Assembly: GCA_903940375.1 (NCBI GenBank)
Contig: CAJAKT010000603.1
Location: forward strand, 1-12,614
Reading direction: 5' to 3'
DNA from: an uncultured bacterium
GTDB taxonomy: Bacteria > Actinomycetota > Actinomycetes > S36-B12
Length of the DNA stretch: 12,614 bases
The position numbers and the translations under genes were made by a program. Of this stretch, positions 7,014 to 12,614 are shown piece by piece (the first letter of the stretch is position 1; each line of letters starts with the position of its first letter). The notes beneath the pieces are model-generated. The model worked only from the letters and a program-made list of their open reading frames with translations. It had not been told where the DNA came from and ran no database searches.

Positions 7014-8152
7014 CAGGCGTTCCGTCCTGCTCGTGCGGTTTCCATCATGGTGGCGAACTCATCGAAGAGGTAGTCGGCATCGTGCGGGCCGGCCGCCGCC
7101 TCCGGGTGGTACTGGACGCTGAAGGCAGGTCGGTCCAGACAGCGGAGCCCCTCGACGACATCGTCATTGAGGCACACATGACTGACCGTGGCACGGCCGA
7201 AGGGGGTGTCGAAGGCACCGTCGCGTGGGGCGTCCACGGCGAAGCCGTGATTGTGCGCCGTGACGGCGACCCGCCCGGAGGCCAGGTCCTGCACCGGCTG
7301 GTTGATACCCCGGTGGCCATAGCGCAGCTTGTAGGTGCCGAGTCCGAGTGCGCGGCCGAGTACCTGGTTGCCGAAGCAGATCCCGAACACCGGGGTGCCG
7401 TCGGAGAGGAAGGCCGTCATCAGATCGACGGCGGCATCGGCGGTCGCCGGATCACCCGGGCCATTGGAGAAGAACACCCCATCGGGTGACAGCGCTCGGA
7501 TCTCGTCAGCAGTCGACGTCGCTGGAACGACATGCACCTCCATCCCACGACGGGCCATCTGCTCAGGTGTCATCGACTTGATGCCGAGGTCGACCGCAGC
7601 GACGACGAACCGGCGCTCTCCGACGGCCGGCACCAGATAGGCATGCGGCGTGGTGACATCGGCGGTGAGATCAGCACCCGCCATCTGCGGACTGGCCTGG
7701 ACCTGGGCGAGCAGCTCAGCAGGCGTGCGCTCAGCATCCGCTCCACTGAAGATGCCAACCCGCATGGCCCCGCGCTCACGCAGGTGCCGGGTCAGCGCCC
7801 GCGTGTCGATTCCGCTGATTCCGACGATCCCCTGCTCGACAAGCTGATCCTCCAGCCCGCGGGTGGCCCGCCAGTTCGACGAGATGCGGGAGGGGTCACG
7901 CACGACGTACCCCGCGACCCAGATCCGCTGCGACTCCTGGTCCTCGTCGTTCACGCCGGTGTTCCCGATGTGCGGCGCGGTCATCACGACCACCTGTCGG
8001 TGGTACGACGGGTCGGTGAGGGTCTCCTGATAGCCGCTCATCCCGGTCGAGAACACCGCCTCGCCGAAGGTCGTTCCGATAGCCCCGTATGCGTCACCAT
8101 GCATCGTGCGCCCGTCCTCGAGGACGAGTACGCCGGCTTGTGGCGATGTCAT
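7013..8152 (-). CDS. carA: Carbamoyl phosphate synthase small (glutaminase) subunit
   Basis: CarA hydrolyses glutamine and delivers ammonia to CarB. The 379-residue protein has the CarA-specific N-terminal domain (about 1-150: FSTGMSGYQETLTDPSY at 34-50; GISGIDTRALTRHLRERG at 111-128) and a class I glutamine amidotransferase domain (about 181-370). The triad is visible: Cys259 in FGICFGNQ, and His349 and Glu351 in VQYHPEA. FFSNGPGDP (227-235) forms the oxyanion region. The ATG at 8152 overlaps the preceding membrane-protein gene by 4 nt (ATGA), with AGGAG at 8160-8164 spaced 7 nt upstream. It overlaps carB by 1 nt, fitting the fixed subunit ratio of the CarAB complex. Confidence 0.98.
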   Translation of the reverse strand: MTSPQAGVLVLEDGRTMHGDAYGAIGTTFGEAVFSTGMSGYQETLTDPSYHRQVVVMTAPHIGNTGVNDEDQESQRIWVAGYVVRDPSRISSNWRATRGLEDQLVEQGIVGISGIDTRALTRHLRERGAMRVGIFSGADAERTPAELLAQVQASPQMAGADLTADVTTPHAYLVPAVGERRFVVAAVDLGIKSMTPEQMARRGMEVHVVPATSTADEIRALSPDGVFFSNGPGDPATADAAVDLMTAFLSDGTPVFGICFGNQVLGRALGLGTYKLRYGHRGINQPVQDLASGRVAVTAHNHGFAVDAPRDGAFDTPFGRATVSHVCLNDDVVEGLRCLDRPAFSVQYHPEAAAGPHDADYLFDEFATMMETARAGRNA

Positions 8153-8700
8153 TGCTGCACTCCTGTCGCGAACGTGGCGAGGAACCCATCCAACACAGTG
8201 TCGTGATCGGCGGACGTGTCCGCCCGGAAGCCCGTATCGAGAACGCGGTCACCGAGGCCCCACGTTATGACCACCATCCCGTCCTTGGATCGCACCGTTC
8301 CCGCGACCCCTCGATCAGCGCGCACCGCGGACACCGCCTCGGCAGGGATGAACAGACTGCGGGCACCTACACGGTCGAACCAGATTCCGTCGGGCCCCCA
8401 CGACACGGCCGCACGACTGCGCACGCCCAGATCGAAGACCACGATGCGATCCATCCAGTCACCGTGCACTCCCGTGCCCGCGAAGAGACCCTCGATGGAG
8501 GCACCCAGACGAACCGATTCCGGTGCTGTCTCAAGCGGTGCCGGCATATCGGCCTGGCGGGAGGACCGGTTTCGCCAGCCCCGCCGCATCCCCCACAGGG
8601 CAAGCGCGATGAGGGCGAGGACAACCACCACGAGCACAACACGGGCGGGCCAGTTGGTGACCTGCGCCTGCTCGATGTAGTCGGCTGCCGGCTGGTTCAT
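8149..8700 (-). CDS. Conserved one-TM membrane protein between pyrC and carA
   Basis: I do not know its biochemical role. The 183-residue protein has a short polar N terminus, one strong hydrophobic helix at about 18-38 (PARVVLVVVVLALIALALWGM), and a basic flank (RRGWRNRSSRQ). The positive charge predicts N-out, C-in topology. The cytoplasmic part, about 60-180, looks like a mixed beta-rich domain with segments RIVVFDLGVRSRAAVSWG, GIWFDRVGARSLFIPAEAV and GMVVITWGLGDRVLDTGF, ending in one helix; this resembles a small PH-like fold. Actinobacterial pyr operons carry a protein of this kind at the same place, for example Rv1382 in M. tuberculosis, so it is probably a diverged orthologue. It overlaps pyrC and carA by 4 nt each, so it is made in step with the pathway enzymes. 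A membrane anchor or sensor role is only a guess. Confidence 0.85.
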   Translation of the reverse strand: MNQPAADYIEQAQVTNWPARVVLVVVVLALIALALWGMRRGWRNRSSRQADMPAPLETAPESVRLGASIEGLFAGTGVHGDWMDRIVVFDLGVRSRAAVSWGPDGIWFDRVGARSLFIPAEAVSAVRADRGVAGTVRSKDGMVVITWGLGDRVLDTGFRADTSADHDTVLDGFLATFATGVQQ

Positions 8701-9977
8701 ACCAGGGCTCCGTCGAGGACGGTGGGCGTGCCCGCGAAGACGGTGTGGACCACACGGCCGGGCAGCTCCATGCCGTCATACGGCGTGTTCCTGCTGCGCG
8801 AGGCCAGATCAGTCGCGCTGATGACGCGAACCGCGGACGGGTCGACAACGGCGATGTTTGCGACGGCGCCGACGACGAGGTCGTGACCCTGCGTGCGCAC
8901 CCGGCCGATCCGGGCGGGGCGCACCGACATGCGCTGCGCCAGCTCGCGCCAGGTCAGCAGGCCCGGCTCGACCATCGTCGCCATCGCGATGCTGAAGGCC
9001 GTCTCGAGGCCCAGCATGCCCATCGCCGCCGCCGCCCACTCGCAGTCCTTGTCCTCATGCGGGTGCGGGGCATGGTCGGTCGCGATCGCATCGATGGTGC
9101 CGTCGGCGAGCGCCTCCCGCAGCGCGTGCACATCGGCGGCCGTCCGCAGTGGCGGGTTGACCTTGTAGATCGGGTCGTAGGAAGTGACGAGGTCCTCGGT
9201 CAGGATGAGGTGGTGGGGAGTGACCTCTGCGGTGACCTGGACTCCCCTGGCCTTCGCCCAGCGGATCACCTCCACCGAGCCCGCCGTGGACACATGGCAC
9301 ACGTGGAGCCACGAACCGACGTGCTCGGCCAGCAGCACGTCGCGCGCGATGATGGCCTCCTCTGCGACCGACGGCCAGCCGACGAGTCCCAGGCGCCCAG
9401 AGAGCTCGCCCTCGTTCATCTGCGCATCCTCGGTGAGCCGTGGCTCCTGGGCGTGCTGCGCGACGACCCCGTCGAATGCCTTCACGTACTCGAGGGCCCG
9501 ACGCATGAGCACGGCGTCGTGGACGCACTTGCCGTCGTCGCTGAAGACCCGTACCTCCGCAGCGGAGTGCGCCATCGCACCGATCTCCGCCATCCGCTCA
9601 CCGCCGAGACCGACTGTGACGGCACCGACGGGACGAACATCGACCAGCCCCGCCACCTGGCCAAGGCGCCACACCTGCTCGACAACACCGGCCGTGTCGG
9701 CGACGGGGTTGGTATTCGCCATGGCGTGCACGCACGTGAATCCGCCGAGTGCCGCTGCCTGGGACCCGCTCAGCACCGTCTCGGCATCCTCGCGGCCGGG
9801 CTCACGCAGATGCGTGTGCAGGTCGACGAAGCCGGGCAGGGCAACGAGACCATCGGCGTCGATGACGTCGCCGACACCGGTTCCGGCAGGGGCCAGTTCG
9901 GCAATGACGCCATCGGCAATGACGATGTCGACCGCATCCTCGCCATAGGGACGGACTCCACGCAGCACCCGTGACAT
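8697..9977 (-). CDS. pyrC: Dihydroorotase (class I, amidohydrolase family)
   Basis: PyrC cyclises carbamoyl aspartate to dihydroorotate. The 426-residue amidohydrolase shows the metal-binding DLHTHLREPG at 52-61 (His54, His56), then MANTNP (86-91, substrate binding), FSDDGKCV (145-152, with an Asp as metal ligand), His175 in AQHAQE, His228 in HVCHVSTAGSVE, and Asp301 in ATDHAPH. The late NTPYDGMEL block (398-405 region) is typical of class I dihydroorotases. The length is normal and the barrel is complete. The ATG at 9977 overlaps the pyrB stop by 1 nt (TGATG) and has a near-perfect Shine-Dalgarno sequence. Adjacent PyrB and PyrC in several bacteria form a complex that channels carbamoyl aspartate, which is possible here but not shown by sequence. 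Confidence 0.97.
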   Translation of the reverse strand: MSRVLRGVRPYGEDAVDIVIADGVIAELAPAGTGVGDVIDADGLVALPGFVDLHTHLREPGREDAETVLSGSQAAALGGFTCVHAMANTNPVADTAGVVEQVWRLGQVAGLVDVRPVGAVTVGLGGERMAEIGAMAHSAAEVRVFSDDGKCVHDAVLMRRALEYVKAFDGVVAQHAQEPRLTEDAQMNEGELSGRLGLVGWPSVAEEAIIARDVLLAEHVGSWLHVCHVSTAGSVEVIRWAKARGVQVTAEVTPHHLILTEDLVTSYDPIYKVNPPLRTAADVHALREALADGTIDAIATDHAPHPHEDKDCEWAAAAMGMLGLETAFSIAMATMVEPGLLTWRELAQRMSVRPARIGRVRTQGHDLVVGAVANIAVVDPSAVRVISATDLASRSRNTPYDGMELPGRVVHTVFAGTPTVLDGALV

Positions 9978-10915
9978 CAGATCTCCTCCTTCATCCCGCC
10001 GAGCAGCAGGTAGAGCACGGCCATGCGGACGCTTACGCCGTTGGCAACCTGCTCCACCATCACGGCACGCGACGAGTCGGCGACATCGGCGCTGATCTCC
10101 ATGCCGCGGTTCATCGGGCCCGGGTGCATGACGATGGCATGGGCCGGCAGCAGACCCATGCGACGAGCATCAAGGCCGTAGAGCCGCGAGTACTCGAGAG
10201 TCGACGGGAAGTACGCGGCGTGCATGCGCTCGGCCTGCACGCGAAGCATCATCACGGCGTCGACACCAGGCAGGACCTGGTCGATGTCAAAGCTGACATC
10301 ACATGGCCACGATTCGACCCCGTAGGGCATCAGGGTGGGCGGGGCAACCAGCGTGACGTGCGCACCGAGGGTGCGCAGCAGCAGGACGTTCGAGCGCGCC
10401 ACTCGACTGTGCAGGATGTCTCCGACGATGGCCACATGCAGGCCGTCGAGATCGCCCGCGCCATCGCGCAGATGCCGGCGCATCGTGAAGGCGTCCAGCA
10501 ACGCCTGCGTGGGGTGCTCGTGCGTGCCGTCGCCCGCGTTGACCACGGATCCGCCGATCCAGCCGGCCGTGGCGAGGCGGTGCGGTGCGCCTGAGGATCC
10601 GTGCCTGATCACCACGGCATCGGCACCCATCGCCTCGAGCGTCAGTGCCGTGTCCTTGAGGCTCTCGCCCTTGGATACCGAGGAGCCCTTGGCGGCGAAG
10701 TTGATGACGTCGGCCGACAGGCGCTTCGCAGCCACCTCGAAGGAGATTCGCGTGCGCGTGGAGTCCTCGAAGAACAGGTTCACCACGGTGCGCCCGCGCA
10801 GGGTGGGCAGCTTCTTCACCGAACGATCGGTGACGGCGGCGAGCTCAGCAGCCGTGTCGAGCACGAGGATGGCGTCGTCACGACTCAGGTCGGCCGCCGA
10901 CAGCAGGTGCTTCAC
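9977..10915 (-). CDS. pyrB: Aspartate carbamoyltransferase catalytic subunit
   Basis: PyrB joins carbamoyl phosphate and aspartate, the committed step of pyrimidine synthesis. The 312-residue protein shows the carbamoyl phosphate motif FFEDSTRTRISFE with STRTR at 52-56, the KGESLKDT loop (82-89), GDGTHEHPTQALLD at 128-141, and HPGPMNRGMEI at 264-274. The two-domain transcarbamoylase fold is complete and of standard length. No pyrI regulatory subunit lies nearby, so control should come from PyrR and from CarB rather than from allosteric PyrI. The start is GTG at 10915, overlapping the pyrR stop by 4 nt (GTGA), with a GGGAGGGG tract just upstream. It overlaps pyrC by 1 nt. Confidence 0.97.
   Translation of the reverse strand: MKHLLSAADLSRDDAILVLDTAAELAAVTDRSVKKLPTLRGRTVVNLFFEDSTRTRISFEVAAKRLSADVINFAAKGSSVSKGESLKDTALTLEAMGADAVVIRHGSSGAPHRLATAGWIGGSVVNAGDGTHEHPTQALLDAFTMRRHLRDGAGDLDGLHVAIVGDILHSRVARSNVLLLRTLGAHVTLVAPPTLMPYGVESWPCDVSFDIDQVLPGVDAVMMLRVQAERMHAAYFPSTLEYSRLYGLDARRMGLLPAHAIVMHPGPMNRGMEISADVADSSRAVMVEQVANGVSVRMAVLYLLLGGMKEEI
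9985..9991 (-). promoter_or_regulatory. pyrC ribosome binding site
   Basis: AAGGAGG lies 7 nt before the pyrC ATG (9977), inside the last codons of pyrB (Met-Lys-Glu-Glu-Ile). It is among the best Shine-Dalgarno matches in the window and supports independent strong initiation of pyrC despite the 1-nt overlap. Confidence 0.75.
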
Positions 10916-11460
10916 CGCCCCTCCCCCAGGATCGTGACCTGATCGGCGCCGTCGACTTCAGCAACCTCGACCCGAACCTGCTCGACGAGCGAGGTAGGCA
11001 GGTTCTTGCCGACATAGTCGGGGCGGATCGGCAGTTGCCGATGACCGCGGTCGACGAGGACAGCCAGCTGGACGGCCGCCGGTCGGCCAACGTCGTTGAG
11101 GGCATCAAGTGCCGCGCGAACCGACCGCCCGGAATACAGCACGTCGTCGACGAGGATCACGGTCTTGTCGTCGATGCCACCCGGCGGGATCATCGTCGGC
11201 ACGAGCGCCCGCGCCGGCCGTAGCCGCAGGTCGTCGCGGTAGAGGGTGATGTCGAGTGAGCCGACGGGGACCTCGGTGCCTTCGATGGAGCTGATGGCGG
11301 CGGCGATCCGATGTGCCAGGGCTACGCCACGCGTCGGGATCCCCAGCAGGATCAGGGACTGCGAACCGCGGGACTTCTCCACGATCTCGTGGGCGATGCG
11401 ACGAATGGCCCGGCCGATATCGGCATCGTCGAGTACGACGTGGGCGCGCGAAGAATCCAT
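10912..11460 (-). CDS. pyrR: Bifunctional pyr operon regulator / uracil phosphoribosyltransferase
   Basis: PyrR binds a hairpin in pyr mRNA when UMP is bound, lowering expression; many members also convert uracil and PRPP to UMP. The 182-residue protein is a type I phosphoribosyltransferase: LLGIPTRGVALAHRIA (38-53, PPi loop), GSLDITLYRDDLR (67-79), and the PRPP motif VILVDDVLYSGRS at 101-113. The ending LVDRGHRQLPIRPDYVGKNLPTS (136-157) is the typical PyrR C-terminal block. It heads the operon and its own leader carries a PyrR-type hairpin, implying autoregulation. The ATG at 11460 is preceded by GAAGGGGG 5 nt away. PyrR in Mycobacterium smegmatis represses translation rather than terminating transcription, and the layout here fits that mode. 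Confidence 0.97.
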   Translation of the reverse strand: MDSSRAHVVLDDADIGRAIRRIAHEIVEKSRGSQSLILLGIPTRGVALAHRIAAAISSIEGTEVPVGSLDITLYRDDLRLRPARALVPTMIPPGGIDDKTVILVDDVLYSGRSVRAALDALNDVGRPAAVQLAVLVDRGHRQLPIRPDYVGKNLPTSLVEQVRVEVAEVDGADQVTILGEGR

Positions 11461-11465
11461 CAGGA

Positions 11466-11473
11466 CCCCCTTC
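11466..11473 (-). promoter_or_regulatory. pyrR ribosome binding site
   Basis: GAAGGGGG lies 5 nt before the pyrR ATG. Its upstream edge directly abuts the 3' arm of the PyrR-binding hairpin (CGGG at 11474-11477), so a protein-stabilised hairpin would block ribosome access. Confidence 0.7.
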
Positions 11474-11491
11474 CCCGCCTCTCTGGACGGG
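11474..11491 (-). promoter_or_regulatory. PyrR RNA-binding loop in the pyrR leader
   Basis: The transcript reads CCCGUCCAGAGAGGCGGG. It folds with a lower stem CCCG/CGGG (11488-11491 with 11474-11477), an unpaired U, an upper CC/GG pair of pairs (11485-11486 with 11478-11479) and the loop AGAGA (11480-11484). The core UCCAGAGAGGC matches the known PyrR binding-loop consensus UCCNGNGAGGY. It sits right beside the pyrR Shine-Dalgarno sequence with no terminator-like U run between hairpin and start. UMP-PyrR binding is therefore expected to repress translation of pyrR and, through coupling, the rest of the operon. Confidence 0.85.
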
Positions 11492-11529
11492 CTTAAAGGT
11501 TGTCGAACAATCGGAGCCTATCGGCCCCA

Positions 11530-11549
11530 GACCGGGGTCTCGACCGGGG
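11530..11549 (-). repeat. Tandem 8-bp direct repeat upstream of pyrR
   Basis: CCCCGGTC occurs twice (11542-11549 and 11530-11537) with a 4-nt spacer GAGA, giving a 12-bp period close to one DNA turn. It overlaps the weak candidate -35 element. It could be an operator, part of competing RNA hairpins, or chance in GC-rich DNA. Confidence 0.4.
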
Positions 11550-11563
11550 GGCGCAGGGCGCGA

Positions 11564-11577
11564 CGGGCTAGAGCCCG
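11564..11577 (-). terminator. Hairpin over the pyk stop codon, weak terminator candidate
   Basis: The transcript forms CGGGC-UCUA-GCCCG, a perfect 5-bp GC stem with a 4-nt loop spanning the pyk TAG at 11568-11570. No U run follows, so it is not a standard intrinsic terminator. It may slow polymerase or protect the pyk mRNA 3' end; read-through into pyrR remains possible. Confidence 0.3.
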
Positions 11578-12614
11578 CCACCCTTCTCCGCACTGCCCAT
11601 CTTGTGTACGCGCATGCCATTCGTGGTGCCCGGCACGCCCGGCGGCACTCCCGCGACGATGACCACCCGGTCGCCGAACGTGGCCCGGCCGATGTCCAGC
11701 AGGGCCTTGTCGACCTGCACCACCATGTCGTCGGTGTGCTGGACCTGTGACACCAGGAACGTCTCGACACCCCACACGAGGGAGAGCTGGCTGCGCACGC
11801 GCGGATTCGGCGTGAAGGCAAGGAGCGGCGTGCGTCTCCGCCAACGAGCGATCAGCCGCGCCGATGACCCCGTCTCGGTGAAGGCGATCAGGTGCGTGGC
11901 ATCGACCCCGGCAGCCACATCAACCGCGGCATGGGTCAGCGCACGCGCCGTGGAGCCCGTCCATGGATCGGACAGTGACGGGAGCTCATGCAGCGCCTCG
12001 GTCTCGACGTGCTCGATGATTCGGCTCATGGTCTCGACAACCAGGCTCGGATGGTCACCGACGCTGGTCTCGCCGGACAGCATGAGCGCATCGGCACCGT
12101 CGAGCACGGCGTTCGCGACGTCGCTCGCCTCTGCCCGGGTGGGACGATTCGCGACGGCCATCGAATCGAGCATCTGGGTGGCCACGATGACGGGCTTGCC
12201 CGCCTCGCGGCACAGGTGGATGGCCCGCTTCTGCACGAGCGGGACGGCCTCGAGCGGGAGCTCGACGCCCAGGTCTCCGCGGGCGACCATGACGCCGTCG
12301 AATGCAGCGATGATCTCCTCGAGATTGTCGACGGCCTGAGGCTTCTCGACCTTGGCCAGGACCGGGAGGCGAACGCCCTCCTCGTCCATGATGTCGTGCA
12401 CATCGGCGATGTCGGCAGCACTGCGGACGAACGACAGCGCGATCAGGTCAGCTCCCGTGCGCAAGGCCCATCGAAGGTCCTCACGGTCCTTCTCCGACAT
12501 CGCGGGGACGCTCACCGCCACGCCGGGCAGGTTGAAGCCCTTGTTGTCGGAGACCCGGCCGCCCTCGATGACCACGGTGTGGACGTTGTTGCCATCGACT
12601 CGGGTCACCTTGAG
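11568..12614 (-). CDS. pyk: Pyruvate kinase, 5'-truncated by window edge
   Basis: Pyruvate kinase transfers phosphate from phosphoenolpyruvate to ADP, ending glycolysis. The visible 348 residues open inside the B domain (LKVTRVDGNNVHTVVIEGG). They then give NKGFNLPGVAVSVPAMSEKD (24-43), the catalytic lysine in LAKVEKP (Lys88), the metal and substrate segment MVARGDLGVELP (109-120), and VIVATQMLDSM (142-152) with NRPTRAEASDVANAVLDGADA (156-176), the strongest family signature. The C-terminal regulatory domain (about 220-340) is complete. About 130-150 N-terminal residues lie beyond the right edge, judged by usual family length, so the true start is not in the window. The GTG at 12608 is an internal Val. 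pyk ends 107 nt before pyrR on the same strand. Confidence 0.96.
   Translation of the reverse strand, partial: LKVTRVDGNNVHTVVIEGGRVSDNKGFNLPGVAVSVPAMSEKDREDLRWALRTGADLIALSFVRSAADIADVHDIMDEEGVRLPVLAKVEKPQAVDNLEEIIAAFDGVMVARGDLGVELPLEAVPLVQKRAIHLCREAGKPVIVATQMLDSMAVANRPTRAEASDVANAVLDGADALMLSGETSVGDHPSLVVETMSRIIEHVETEALHELPSLSDPWTGSTARALTHAAVDVAAGVDATHLIAFTETGSSARLIARWRRRTPLLAFTPNPRVRSQLSLVWGVETFLVSQVQHTDDMVVQVDKALLDIGRATFGDRVVIVAGVPPGVPGTTNGMRVHKMGSAEKGGGL

Larger units (their letters stand above)
11461..11567 (-). other. pyk-pyrR intergenic leader region
   Basis: This 107-bp gap is the only sizeable noncoding stretch. Besides the PyrR loop and ribosome binding site it holds an 8-bp direct repeat (CCCCGGTC on the minus strand) at 11542-11549 and 11530-11537, 12 bp apart. 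It also has a CCCC/GGGG hairpin at 11525-11537 and a small palindrome TTGT-TCG-ACAA at 11500-11510. A weak sigma70-like pair, TCGAGA (11538-11543) and TAGGCT (11515-11520) with 17-bp spacing, would start a leader of roughly 45-50 nt. The promoter match is poor and is offered only as a candidate. No U-rich intrinsic terminator is seen. Confidence 0.5.

Noticed and set aside
11498..11512. LexA/SOS box at the sequence TTGTCGAACAA
   Set aside because: Only one GAAC-like half-site is present, without the facing GTTC half at the right spacing; the TTGT/ACAA palindrome is short and may be chance.
11461..11567. Bacillus-type PyrR attenuator (terminator/antiterminator)
   Set aside because: The leader has a binding loop but no GC hairpin followed by a U run before pyrR, so transcription attenuation is not supported.
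1..12614. Defence system, mobile element, CRISPR array, tRNA or rRNA
   Set aside because: No transposase, integrase, repeat array or RNA gene is visible. Apart from the 107-bp gap before pyrR the window is continuous housekeeping coding sequence on one strand.

Overview
The window is a high-GC actinobacterial (Actinomycetota) chromosome segment. Every gene I can support lies on the minus strand, so the transcription order is the reverse of the coordinates. The actinobacterial assignment rests on three things: the actinobacteria-specific integration host factor (mihF) between pyrF and gmk; the order pyrR-pyrB-pyrC-orf-carA-carB, in which a small membrane protein separates pyrC from carA as in Mycobacterium and Streptomyces; and the base composition. 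I cannot name a genus. The class 1B dihydroorotate dehydrogenase pair (pyrK-pyrD) and the E. coli-type (group 1) PyrF differ from what is usual in Mycobacterium and Streptomyces, which suggests a less studied lineage.

Layout in transcription order. A 5'-truncated pyruvate kinase gene (pyk) enters from the right edge and ends at 11568. A 107-bp gap follows, containing a PyrR RNA-binding hairpin directly beside the pyrR ribosome binding site. Then comes an unbroken, translationally coupled series: pyrR (regulator), pyrB, pyrC, a one-TM membrane protein of unknown function, carA, carB, pyrK, pyrD, pyrF, mihF, gmk and rpoZ, the last truncated by the left edge. From pyrR to gmk, neighbours overlap by 1, 4 or 26 nt, or are 2 nt apart; gmk and rpoZ are 13 nt apart.

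Together the genes give de novo UMP synthesis from glutamine, bicarbonate and aspartate: CarAB makes carbamoyl phosphate, PyrB carbamoyl aspartate, PyrC dihydroorotate, PyrK/PyrD orotate, and PyrF converts OMP to UMP. Only orotate phosphoribosyltransferase (pyrE) is missing and must be encoded elsewhere. UMP-bound PyrR would close the loop by binding the leader hairpin and blocking translation. The distal mihF-gmk-rpoZ genes tie pyrimidine supply to GMP phosphorylation, nucleoid structure and RNA polymerase assembly.

The clearest anomaly is a one-base deletion-type frameshift in gmk near 673-677, splitting an otherwise complete guanylate kinase into two frames. Because gmk is normally essential, an assembly error is the leading explanation. 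I see no mobile element, tRNA, rRNA, CRISPR array or defence system, and no evidence for a wholly new system. The interest lies in the regulatory leader, the enzyme-class combination, the uncharacterised membrane protein and the gmk break.
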